NCBI GenBank assembly: GCA_964534315.1
Contig: CAZHOV010000043.1
Coordinates: 1-34,350, forward strand
Origin: CAZHOV01 sp964534315
GTDB taxonomy: Bacteria; Bacteroidota; Bacteroidia; Chitinophagales; Saprospiraceae
Reading direction: 5' to 3'
DNA: 34,350 nucleotides
Below, in pieces: positions 26,190 through 34,276 of the stretch (position 1 is its first letter; each line of letters begins with the position of its first letter). The notes beneath the pieces are model-generated. The model worked only from the letters and a program-made list of their open reading frames with translations, did not search any database and was not told the origin of the DNA. The position numbers and the translations under genes are program-made.

Positions 26190-29100
26190 CTACTTTTGGA
26201 AAACCACCTTAAAATCCTGGTAGTTGCTTTGGTGACGCACTCTAATAATGTAAATGCCGGCAGAAAGAGCATTACCTGGTTCAAAACGGACGGTTCCGGC
26301 CGCATTTTTGCGCGTTTCCAGCACTCTTCCGTAAATATCCAGTAATTCTACTTCCGCGCTGCTAATCGACCCTGGCAGGGTAACCTGCACAAAATCCTTA
26401 AACGGATTGGGCCATACTTTCGTGAGCGATAGATCGTCCTCGCCTTCATAACCAATAATCGGAATGATCTCTTCCTTATTGGAAAGAATTGGGTTGGCCA
26501 CTGGTCCGCAAGATCCTTCATATACCTTAACGTTTCGGAAATAGGCATTACCATTGCCTGGAGAACTGTCATGGTCTGCTACAAAGCATAACCGGTCAAA
26601 CGTTCCTGTGTAGAAACTGCCTACCGGAATGGTGTAGGTTACCCAACCGGAGCCGGGATAATTATCATAATTGCCGATTCCCCAGTTCTGCGTTCCGTAA
26701 ACGCGGAAGGTATAATTGGAAGAAATATTGTTATCATTATCAAAAGCGACACCATGAATCTCCCCTTGAAGCGTGCTGTAGAATTCAAATTCAACAACCG
26801 TATTAGCGGTGACCGTATAGTTGTATGAAATAGATTTCCAGGCATTATTCTGAATAAACAGGGTCTGCCCACCATCTTGCACTTGATGAGAACCATTATC
26901 CTGGCTGCCTCCATAAGAATTGATCGTCGTAGCGCTAAAATCAATGGTCGGACAACCTCCGGGACCTCCTATACAGAAGTTGGTCGTTTCAGAACTTCCG
27001 AATGCTCCGCCTGAAGCCAAGACGGTTCCCTGATCATCAACTAATTCATAAGAACCGTTTCCGTAGCTACAGCAAATTCCGTCTCCGTATGAATCAAAAA
27101 TAGTATAATCATAACAATCATCGGGTAAGCAGAAGGTCTCTGTCACTGTTGCACCTTGAGTAGCATAAGGCCCGCCTGAAGTTACCAATGCTCCCGAACC
27201 ATCTCTCAATTCCCAGGTCGTCTCACTAGGATAGTTATCCAATACAATGGTCATCGTCACTTCTGTATCCTGGCAACCGCCACCACCGCCACCAGAATTG
27301 GAGCTAAGTCCCAGGGCATCAATACAAAGGTCGCCTTGCCAGCTGGAGCCGCTGGTACCGACAAATCGAAGGCGTAGTTCAGATTCGCTTCCGTAGGCAC
27401 TGAGATCTACATTTGCAGTAAGCCATGAACTGCCCTGAGTACCGGAAAGCGACCAAATGGAGGACCAGGTTGTTCCGTCAGTACTGGCTTCCAAACTAAG
27501 GGTACCCACTGCATTCCCTAGCATATGATAATCAAAGGTGAATTCAGGATTGGAAACGCCTGTCAAGTCATAACAAGGGCCGTTAAGGATAGCCGTTTTG
27601 CTTGGATAATTTGGTGAAGACGTCTCTACGTAGTAATAAAAAGTTCCATCTGATGCACCAGAAGGTCCTGTTCCGCTGGAAGGTGTTCCACCGGACCTTT
27701 GGGTCCAATCCAAATCATCATTGCCCTCTTGAGACCAATCGCCGAGGCCACTTTCAAAACTTTCTGCATATGGGTAGGAATTGATAGTAGCAGAGCAGGT
27801 TGGTCCGCCGCCGCCACTTCCGCCGGGAAGGATGGTAGAAAATAACCCCCGACCATGTGTAGCCGCTATGGCTGTATTATCACTTGTACGATATTGTAGC
27901 ATATCGGTTCTTACATTTGCCAGTCCTCCATTGGTAGGCCCCCAATTGGTAGACGTTCCATTGAGGTCATCGGTACTCCAAACGCCCAGTTCTGTGGCTA
28001 ATAAAGCTTGATCGCTATTACTTGGATCAAACATAGACCAACGAATCGGCATATCCGGAAGATTTCCTTCCACTGAAGTCCAACTCGATCCGCCGTTCGT
28101 AGATTCGTATACACTATTGACTCCATAATTGGAATAGGTAACTAACAGATGATTTTCGTTACCTTCTTCGATCGATACAGAAGACGTATAACCAGAGCCT
28201 GCTCGCACGATGGTAGCCGAAGGGCTAGATGCACTGGAATTATCTACCCGCACCACATCTCCATTATCCAAGCCGAAATAAACCCGGTTGCTGACATTTG
28301 GGGATACCGAAACACAACTCACTTTGGCATTATTGAACTGACTGATCGAGCGAGAGCCGGTAGAGTTCGTTCCTCCTACACTGGTGATCAAAGAATAAGT
28401 ACCATTATTGTAACAGGCATATAGCACATTGGCATCGCTGTCATAGTCGGTAGGATTAATGAATCGTCCGGCATTACTTCCGATAGATCTGGAAGTAGAG
28501 CTACCCCAATTATTAGTAGTTATGTAGTAGTTGTTATATACATAGGAAGAAATTTGAGTGTTAGGCTGATTGGCATCGATATGGCAGAAGGCGCCATCTC
28601 CGCCAGATACTTCTGTCGTACTATTAATGCCGGTAGAGGTATATTTTTGGGTGCCATTATCTTGCGCACCTGCCAGAAAATTGTTCGAGCCGGAATTTCG
28701 GTTGAGGTCGGCAGCATAATATTGGGTGACATTATAGCCATTACCCCGAAAACTTATCGTTGGTGTTCCGGCTGTGCCATTGGTTGTTCTGTATACTCCC
28801 CCATCATTTCCGAACCAAATGACCTTAGAATTTCCATTTTGGAAAACAATAGCGTGCTGATCCGCATGCATGTACTGGTAACCGCCACCGCCGTACCACT
28901 GAGAGACTTGCGACCAGGAGCTACCACCATTGCCGGACACCAATAGATCGATACCACCAATAAATACGCGGTTGGAGTTGTTAGGATCGACGCCACAGAT
29001 CAGATCGTACCAGGCTTGGCCACGGCAGAAATTACTCATTCCAAAGGCTCCTGGTACTGGAAGCGATGTCCAGTTAGAGCCGCCGTTATCGGTACGATAG

Positions 29101-30077
29101 ATTCCGGAGCAATCGTAATTGGTGCCTTGCATAAGCGCGTATACTACATTAGCATTACTAGCCGCACAAGCCAGTTCGATACGTTGATAACCGCTTGAAG
29201 GCAATCCTCCACCGGTAAGTTTTGACCAGGAAGTGCCTCCGTTCGTAGATTTATAGATGCCATCAGTTTGAAAAAGCCCCATTGCGGCATACAAATCTCC
29301 ATTACTCGCCAATTCAATATCGGCAGCTCGATTAGCACTGGCTCCGGCTCCGGAACCCAATACTTTAGACCAGGAAGAACCGCCATTGGTAGAACGCTGT
29401 ACGCCACCGTCTCTGGTACAGGCATATACAGTTCCGGAGCTATTCACTACAATTTTTTGAACATAGTAGAAAGTGGAGTTATTAGTGGATGATAATTGAT
29501 TCCAGGTATTCCCTCCGTCGGTGGTTTTCCAGATACCAAGGCCACGGATCGCATCCGCATTAAAAAAGCCTTCTCCCGTTCCAAAATAGATGATATTTGG
29601 ATTGGATGGGTCTTGTGCAATAGACGCAATAGCTAGGTTATCGAACAGTTCGTTAACAGGTGTCCAGGAGTTTCCTGCGTTGGTACTTTTCCATAATCCA
29701 CCGCCAACGCTACCTGCCCATATGGTATTTCCAGCCCCATCATTAGCGTCTATAAGAATGGCTCTTGTCCGGCCAGATACATTTGAGGGTCCTCGTTCTG
29801 TCCAGGTTATATTAGCGATAGCCGCCCGGTTAGTAGCATTAGAAACGCGGAGGCTGTCGGCATATCTTTTAGCCTGAAATAATCGCTGTCGGGGAACTTC
29901 GTTTAGGGTCGGGTCTTTCGTCATTTCAAATTCTTGCTCAATAGCTTTGTCAATCCGTTGAAGCTTTGGTACTTTCTTGATTTCGTGTGTTTTCTCGTGT
30001 GACGGATAGAGTGTCCATAATCCGATGGCCAAGCCTAAAAAAAGAAGGATGACCAGAGAGCGAGCTGATGATTTCAT
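26190..30077 (-). CDS. Secreted beta-propeller protein with T9SS type A sorting domain
   Basis: A 1295-residue surface or secreted protein. An N-terminal signal segment spans about 6-23. Residues 95-750 are sortilin/VPS10- or BNR-like propeller blades, seen as repeated S-T-N-G-G-x-S-W and T-D-N-G-G-S-N-W turns (near 131, 186, 230, 278, 330, 385, 660). Residues 765-925 are a MAM/jelly-roll-like domain opening with E-S-F-E-S-G-L-G-D-W. Residues 938-1038 are a Cys-rich beta domain with D-S-Y-G-D-G-I-C-C. Residues 1042-1190 are another beta-sandwich. The C-terminus (1217-1295) has the type A T9SS signature: V-W-P-N-P-F, V-E-L-L-D-I-Y-G-R, and I-Y-I-I-R-V near the end. It should be exported through SprA and cleaved or anchored at the surface. 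Ligand or enzyme activity unknown; no sialidase catalytic set is visible. An N-terminal lysine/glutamate-rich helix (30-75) may act as a propeptide. Confidence 0.9.
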   Translation of the reverse strand: MKSSARSLVILLFLGLAIGLWTLYPSHEKTHEIKKVPKLQRIDKAIEQEFEMTKDPTLNEVPRQRLFQAKRYADSLRVSNATNRAAIANITWTERGPSNVSGRTRAILIDANDGAGNTIWAGSVGGGLWKSTNAGNSWTPVNELFDNLAIASIAQDPSNPNIIYFGTGEGFFNADAIRGLGIWKTTDGGNTWNQLSSTNNSTFYYVQKIVVNSSGTVYACTRDGGVQRSTNGGSSWSKVLGSGAGASANRAADIELASNGDLYAAMGLFQTDGIYKSTNGGTSWSKLTGGGLPSSGYQRIELACAASNANVVYALMQGTNYDCSGIYRTDNGGSNWTSLPVPGAFGMSNFCRGQAWYDLICGVDPNNSNRVFIGGIDLLVSGNGGSSWSQVSQWYGGGGYQYMHADQHAIVFQNGNSKVIWFGNDGGVYRTTNGTAGTPTISFRGNGYNVTQYYAADLNRNSGSNNFLAGAQDNGTQKYTSTGINSTTEVSGGDGAFCHIDANQPNTQISSYVYNNYYITTNNWGSSTSRSIGSNAGRFINPTDYDSDANVLYACYNNGTYSLITSVGGTNSTGSRSISQFNNAKVSCVSVSPNVSNRVYFGLDNGDVVRVDNSSASSPSATIVRAGSGYTSSVSIEEGNENHLLVTYSNYGVNSVYESTNGGSSWTSVEGNLPDMPIRWSMFDPSNSDQALLATELGVWSTDDLNGTSTNWGPTNGGLANVRTDMLQYRTSDNTAIAATHGRGLFSTILPGGSGGGGPTCSATINSYPYAESFESGLGDWSQEGNDDLDWTQRSGGTPSSGTGPSGASDGTFYYYVETSSPNYPSKTAILNGPCYDLTGVSNPEFTFDYHMLGNAVGTLSLEASTDGTTWSSIWSLSGTQGSSWLTANVDLSAYGSESELRLRFVGTSGSSWQGDLCIDALGLSSNSGGGGGGCQDTEVTMTIVLDNYPSETTWELRDGSGALVTSGGPYATQGATVTETFCLPDDCYDYTIFDSYGDGICCSYGNGSYELVDDQGTVLASGGAFGSSETTNFCIGGPGGCPTIDFSATTINSYGGSQDNGSHQVQDGGQTLFIQNNAWKSISYNYTVTANTVVEFEFYSTLQGEIHGVAFDNDNNISSNYTFRVYGTQNWGIGNYDNYPGSGWVTYTIPVGSFYTGTFDRLCFVADHDSSPGNGNAYFRNVKVYEGSCGPVANPILSNKEEIIPIIGYEGEDDLSLTKVWPNPFKDFVQVTLPGSISSAEVELLDIYGRVLETRKNAAGTVRFEPGNALSAGIYIIRVRHQSNYQDFKVVFQK

Positions 30078-30470
30078 AATTAGGAATTTTTAAAAATGTT
30101 AATAGTTGAGTGTTAGTAAAAGATCTTAATGATCATTTGCATCATACAGCGCAATAGCGTCTGCTCCTTTTTGATCAGGGAATCAAAAAGGTGTATTTGT
30201 TATTTACATTTTAGGGAAGGGGAGAAAATTGAAATGAATAAAATCTAGGGTGGTAACTGAGTAAAGTTTGTCATAGTCCGTTTGTTAGTCAAGTAATCGG
30301 TTTGTTTTTCAGATTAAATTTAAAAAATATTTCACAAAATGTAATATATCTTACATTTATTTTTGAACAATTTCACAAACACCTTATAAAAGAACAGCTT
30401 TTTAAGTAAAATTAGAGGATCATTCGGATAAACAGCCTGAAATTTCCTATTGGGGAGTCGTTTTTTCTTA
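30078..30470. other. Leader and intergenic region upstream of the propeller gene
   Basis: 393 bases without a credible gene. At 30166-30191 there is a perfect 10-bp hairpin (CCTTTTTGAT, loop CAGGGA, ATCAAAAAGG), which lies about 90-115 bases before the propeller start on its upstream side and would be part of its leader or a terminator for the lipoprotein gene at 30471. No TAnnTTTG box with a good -33 element was found. Confidence 0.5.
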
Positions 30471-31001
30471 TTATCTGAGCACACGCAGGGAAAAATCCAA
30501 TCGATTTGTGGTAGAGCTGGGCGGAAACACACGAAGAACCACCCGAACAGTAAGATTAAATTGATCTTCATCCAGCATGGGTTTTGCATTTGATAAGGAA
30601 GGGATCATTTCTAGGGTACTACCTGCATTTAGCAAGTTGGTATCGTCACGGTAAAAAAGTTCTCTCCAGTTATTGGGATCATCTTTAAAAATCTGTATGG
30701 AGATTTCTTGTATATAATCATAATTAACTCCAAATTGCTCTCTCAGCTCCGCAAAGCCCGGACCGATCTGTTCGACATCTGCAAAGTTGATGCCTCTCTG
30801 ATCTAATTGTGCTAAAATGCGTGAATCAATATTTTTTATAGTAAAAAAATGCACTTCAAAAGGATTAAGGGCTGCAGGCATATCGAATTCGACGGTGTAG
30901 GCTTCTTCAAAGAGCACTTCCCCTTCCTCATCTTTATTGCATTGCATAAATGCCAAACTACTCAAAATCAATATAAAAAGAAACGTTACTGAAAATTTCA
31001 T
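30471..31001 (-). CDS. Small lipoprotein of unknown function
   Basis: A 176-residue protein with a lipoprotein signal: long hydrophobic core then lipobox A-F-M-Q-C, C21 lipidated, followed by N-K-D-E-E-G-E (no inner-membrane-retention Asp at +2). The mature part has a beta-rich pattern: V-E-F-D-M-P-A near 37-43, Y-I-Q-E-I-S-I-Q-I-F near 95-105, and the end strands T-V-R-V-V-L-R-V-F and L-D-F-S-L-R-V-L. It resembles the one-domain beta-sandwich lipoproteins common in Bacteroidota, but I do not recognise a named family. It stands alone between the propeller gene and the divergent ligase-CBS gene. Confidence 0.7.
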   Translation of the reverse strand: MKFSVTFLFILILSSLAFMQCNKDEEGEVLFEEAYTVEFDMPAALNPFEVHFFTIKNIDSRILAQLDQRGINFADVEQIGPGFAELREQFGVNYDYIQEISIQIFKDDPNNWRELFYRDDTNLLNAGSTLEMIPSLSNAKPMLDEDQFNLTVRVVLRVFPPSSTTNRLDFSLRVLR

Positions 31002-31135
31002 AGACTGTTTTATATTTATTCAGATCCTTTTCGGTAATTCATCAGACCTGTTTTCGAAATATGCGTAATTTAATTTTTTTATTACCGAAAAAAATAAAAT
31101 ATTGTTATTTCTGAGTTAGTGTTTATATTTATAGT

Positions 31136-31200
31136 GAAGGACGCACAAGTTTGCCTTCACTAGAAGGACGCAATAATTACTTGCCTTCACTAGAAGGACG
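31136..31200 (+). repeat. Short direct repeats upstream of the ligase-CBS gene
   Basis: A 20-base unit TTGCCTTCACTAGAAGGACG occurs identically at 31151-31170 and 31181-31200 (30-base period). A third, partial copy (GTGAAGGACGCA) starts near 31134. Each full unit contains a small inverted repeat CCTTC-ACTA-GAAGG. The set lies 58-122 bases before the ATG at 31258, as operator sites would. Confidence 0.7.
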
Positions 31201-31257
31201 TAACATTATATAACATCATTAATAAGTTTTGTCTTTCCCAATAGACACTATTTTTTA

Positions 31258-33204
31258 ATGTATTTAACACAAGCCATGGGAGAACAAAAAGTATCCATCG
31301 TAAAAGATAATCATTCGATGCATCGATTCGTGCGACAGCTATTAAACGATGTAAAGGCGTTAGAGTATATGCTGGAGAATGATTGGTTTGAAAAAGATAA
31401 GATCAGGATTGGTGCTGAACAAGAGATGTGCCTGGTCTGTAACAAAACATTCAAACCCATGCCTATTGCTATCGAGGCTTTAGAAAAGATGAAGGATTTT
31501 GAATGGGTTGAAACGGAGTTGGCCAGGTTTAATTTGGAGATTAATCTGACACCTCATGAATTTAGCGGTGATTGTCTCAAAAAACTGGAACAGGAAATAC
31601 AAACCAACCTGAAACTGGTCAAAGATCGGTTAAAGACTATGGATACTGAAGTATTGCTGACCGGTATTTTACCCACCCTTCGAAAATTTGACCTGGAGAA
31701 ACACAATCTTACCCCCAAGAAAAGGTATTTTGCGCTGATTGACTCTATTCACAGTCAACTCATTGGTAATGCTTTTGAGTTGCGGCTGACGGGTATTGAC
31801 GAGTTGCTTGTAAAACACAACTCTCCCTTGCTGGAAGCTTGTAATACCAGTTTCCAGGTGCATTTACAAGTATCTCCTGATGAATTTATCAGAATGCACA
31901 ATTTTGCCCAGGCGCTCGCAGCTCCCACTATGGCCATTGCAGCCAATTCACCGATAGTATTTGGCAGAAGGCTTTGGCATGAGAGTAGAATTGCTCTTTT
32001 CCAGCAATCATTGGACACCAGAACGACTCATGAGCATATGCGGGAGCGAAGCCCAAGAGTCAACTTCGGAACGCACTGGACATACGAATCCATTCTGGAC
32101 ATTTACAAAGAAGATATAGCTCGTTTCAGGGTACTGCTGGCCGGAGATGTAGAAGAAGATTCAATCAAGTTGGTATCAGAAGGGAAAGTTCCCAAACTAC
32201 GGGCGTTACAAGTACACAATTCAACCGTTTACCGTTGGAATCGTCCTTGCTATGGTATCAGTCCGAACGGTAAACCGCATTTAAGAATTGAAAACAGGGT
32301 ACTACCTGCGGGGCCAACAGTGCTTGACGAAATGGCTAATGCTGCCTTTTGGCTAGGCGCTATGATAGGCATTAGTAAAGAATACGATACTGTAACCAAT
32401 AAAATGAAGTTTGCCGAGGCTAAAGACAATTTTGTCAAAGCTGCACGGTATGGTATCGACGCTACTTTTTCGTGGTTTAATGATCAGAAAATCGGGGCTT
32501 GCGAATTAGTGCTGAAGGAATTACTCCCCCTTGCCCGGGAAGGGTTAAAGACGCAAAAGGTGAAAAAAGCCGACATAGATAAATATTTGGGGATTATTGA
32601 AGAACGGGCAAAAAAACATATGAATGGAGCCAGATGGAGCCTTCGGTCTTACACCGATTTGCAGGAAAAATCTGGCCATGATGAAGCCCTTACCTGCTTG
32701 ACAGCAGCAATGCTAAAAAATCAAAATAAAGGTATTCCTATCCATGAATGGCCTAAACCAAACTTATCAGACTTGGAAGATTACAAACCCACCAAACTAA
32801 AGGTCGAAGAGTTTATGACCACCGATCTGTTTACTGTCCAAAAAGATGATATCATTGAGTTGGTAGCAGAAATGATGGATTGGCGAAAAATAAGATACAC
32901 CCCCGTCGAAAGCAAAAAGGGTAAACTGATTGGTCTGGTTACCTCCCGGTTGTTACTCCGCTATTACGCCAATAAAAATAAACTGGATAGCAACCAGGAT
33001 ACCACCGTCAAAGATATCATGATCCAAGCCCCTATTACCATTTCCCCGGATGCTACTCTATCCAAGGCGATGCATATGATGCAAGAAAACCGTATTGGAT
33101 GCCTACCGGTAATTCAGCATGACGAACTTGTCGGCATCATCACCGAAATGGATTTCTTGCGCATCTCTGCCCGGTTGATGGAGCGTTTGGATCAGAAGGG
33201 GTAA
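31258..33204 (+). CDS. GCS2-type carboxylate-amine ligase fused to tandem CBS domains
   Basis: A 648-residue soluble protein with two parts. Residues about 25-490 are a glutamate-cysteine ligase type 2 (glutamine-synthetase-fold) carboxylate-amine ligase domain. The metal/substrate strand I-R-I-G-A-E-Q-E is at 49-56, N-L-E-I-N-L-T-P-H around 96-104, and R-I-E-N-R-V-L-P-A-G-P in the second half supplies the conserved Glu and Arg. Residues 516-640 are a CBS pair (V-E-E-F-M-T-T at 516, V-K-D-I-M-I-Q at 584), which usually binds adenine nucleotides. The combination suggests an ATP-using amide or peptide ligase controlled by adenylate level; the substrate is unknown and glutathione synthesis should not be assumed. 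ATG 31258 is taken, but ATG 31276 (M-G-E-Q-K-V) is a good alternative. The stop codon lies inside a heptad array. Confidence 0.85.
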   Translation: MYLTQAMGEQKVSIVKDNHSMHRFVRQLLNDVKALEYMLENDWFEKDKIRIGAEQEMCLVCNKTFKPMPIAIEALEKMKDFEWVETELARFNLEINLTPHEFSGDCLKKLEQEIQTNLKLVKDRLKTMDTEVLLTGILPTLRKFDLEKHNLTPKKRYFALIDSIHSQLIGNAFELRLTGIDELLVKHNSPLLEACNTSFQVHLQVSPDEFIRMHNFAQALAAPTMAIAANSPIVFGRRLWHESRIALFQQSLDTRTTHEHMRERSPRVNFGTHWTYESILDIYKEDIARFRVLLAGDVEEDSIKLVSEGKVPKLRALQVHNSTVYRWNRPCYGISPNGKPHLRIENRVLPAGPTVLDEMANAAFWLGAMIGISKEYDTVTNKMKFAEAKDNFVKAARYGIDATFSWFNDQKIGACELVLKELLPLAREGLKTQKVKKADIDKYLGIIEERAKKHMNGARWSLRSYTDLQEKSGHDEALTCLTAAMLKNQNKGIPIHEWPKPNLSDLEDYKPTKLKVEEFMTTDLFTVQKDDIIELVAEMMDWRKIRYTPVESKKGKLIGLVTSRLLLRYYANKNKLDSNQDTTVKDIMIQAPITISPDATLSKAMHMMQENRIGCLPVIQHDELVGIITEMDFLRISARLMERLDQKG

Positions 33205-33293
33205 GGAGTAAGGAGTAATGAATAAGGAATAATGAGTAATTAATAATGAGTGGTTAGTGGTTAGTGGTTAGTGGTTAATAGTTGGTGGTTAGT
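33196..33293 (+). repeat. Degenerate 7-bp tandem array overlapping a stop codon
   Basis: Fourteen 7-base units in one phase: AAGGGGT, two AAGGAGT, AATGAAT, AAGGAAT, AATGAGT, AATTAAT, AATGAGT, three GGTTAGT, GGTTAAT, AGTTGGT, GGTTAGT. The first unit supplies the last codons (Lys, Gly) and part of the stop of the ligase-CBS gene. The GGTTAGT part is the reverse complement of the AACCACT-type units upstream of ruvA. Confidence 0.85.
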
Positions 33294-33321
33294 ACTTTGT
33301 CAACCAAGTTGATTAGTTATG

Positions 33322-33352
33322 AAATAAATTACTGTAAAACAGCAATTTATTC
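33322..33352. terminator. Possible hairpin terminator between convergent genes
   Basis: AATAAATT-A-CTGT, loop AAA, ACAG-C-AATTTATT: a 12-bp stem with one mismatch. It sits between the ligase-CBS stop and the lipoprotein stop at 33488. There is no good T run after either side, so terminator function is a guess. Confidence 0.4.
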
Positions 33353-33487
33353 CTTCACTTAATTAACTATTAAACTCAATTAACTTTTTTTACTAAGTAT
33401 TAATGGTTAATAGATGTACGTCTCTGAAATAGGTTGACCAGCAAAACTGTTTGTTTCAGAAGGATGGACTTTTAACTACTTCAGGGG

Positions 33488-33898
33488 TCAATAGTCTATA
33501 AAAAGAAAAGTTTTTCCGCCGGCAACAGTTTGTTCTTCCATTTCTTTATTGCCGTGTGGGGAGGAAACAAACAGGTAATAGAATTTTCCTTTCAAGGTAT
33601 AGAAGCCTACGAATCCATCTGCATTGGTGGTACCTGAGGCCACTACATTTTCATCATTGATGCGATCGATATTATTATCATAGATCTTTATGTAAGCGTC
33701 TCTGACGGGTTCTCTGTTTTCGCAGGCAGGGTCTAATTGGCGGTTACAGTAGGTGACATTTACTTCAAGGGTAGCATAATTGGGTTGGGGTGTTTCGCCG
33801 GGAGTGTTGCCGGGTTGGTTGGGAGAGGTTTCTTCTTCGGGAGAACAAGCGAAGAGGAGTAAAAACACGAAGTAAGGTAGAATCTGTATACTTTTCAC
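33488..33898 (-). CDS. Small lipoprotein with a carboxypeptidase-regulatory-like fold
   Basis: The frame is open back to an ATG at 34033 (181 residues). That start would bury the signal sequence at residue 46, so I take the GTG at 33898. It gives M-K-S-I-Q-I-L-P, a hydrophobic core and lipobox L-L-F-A-C, C18 lipidated (136 residues). A Pro/Glu/Asn-rich linker follows, then a beta domain. It opens with Y-A-T-L-E-V-N-V-T-Y-C, has two Cys in the following loop (N-R-Q-L-D-P-A-C-E-N), then V-R-D-A-Y-I-K-I-Y-D and T-N-A-D-G-F-V-G-F-Y-T-L. That is the pattern of CarboxypepD_reg/Ig-like domains. Function unknown; such proteins often sit on the outer-membrane inner face. There is no operon partner. 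Confidence 0.65.
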   Translation of the reverse strand: MKSIQILPYFVFLLLFACSPEEETSPNQPGNTPGETPQPNYATLEVNVTYCNRQLDPACENREPVRDAYIKIYDNNIDRINDENVVASGTTNADGFVGFYTLKGKFYYLFVSSPHGNKEMEEQTVAGGKTFLFIDY

Positions 33899-34071
33899 TG
33901 TTAAGACGGTTTTCTGAAATTTTGAATCTAAAAGCTTTAAATTAATAAAAGTTGAGCAGATTTGATTAATCTTAAACACACCTTTTGAAAAGATTTTGTG
34001 ACACTTTTTTCTTTTACTACTATACATAACCAAATAATCAATTTTTTCACCCCTTTTAAAACCATTTGATC

Positions 34072-34221
34072 ATGCATACGAAGCATCTTTTTTCATTACC
34101 ACTTAATTTTGTTTTCTTGTTAATCCTTACTGTTTTTAATGGAACCGTTTTATCCATTACCTATACCATCCAAGATCCTGAAGTTGGTATCTTTTCTTGT
34201 GTTGCTTCCGGTAATAAATAG
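34072..34221 (+). CDS. Possible 49-residue exported peptide
   Basis: A short frame from ATG 34072 to TAG 34221: M-H-T-K-H-L, then a hydrophobic stretch (about residues 6-22, with F-V-F-L-L-I-L-T-V-F), a small-residue site (V-L-S) and about 20 polar residues including one Cys. It looks like a signal peptide with a short mature part, or the broken N-terminus of a once larger exported protein. No similar neighbour or upstream promoter box was seen, and at this length chance is possible. It is divergent from the lipoprotein gene. Confidence 0.35.
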   Translation: MHTKHLFSLPLNFVFLLILTVFNGTVLSITYTIQDPEVGIFSCVASGNK

Positions 34222-34276
34222 TAAAGCTAGAAAGTCATCGTTTTGGAAATTATGTAGATGAGAATGAATAATTAAC

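Noticed and set aside
30332..30589. An 85-codon minus-strand frame overlapping the end of the lipoprotein gene at 30471
   Set aside because: Overlaps the lipoprotein in another frame, has a basic low-complexity end and no family features.
31136..31200. CRISPR array
   Set aside because: Only two full 20-base copies with 10-base intervals, no cas genes; spacing fits operator sites better.
31258..33204. Glutathione biosynthesis enzyme GshA
   Set aside because: Only the GCS2 fold is supported; the CBS fusion and lack of gshB nearby make the specific substrate unsafe to assign.
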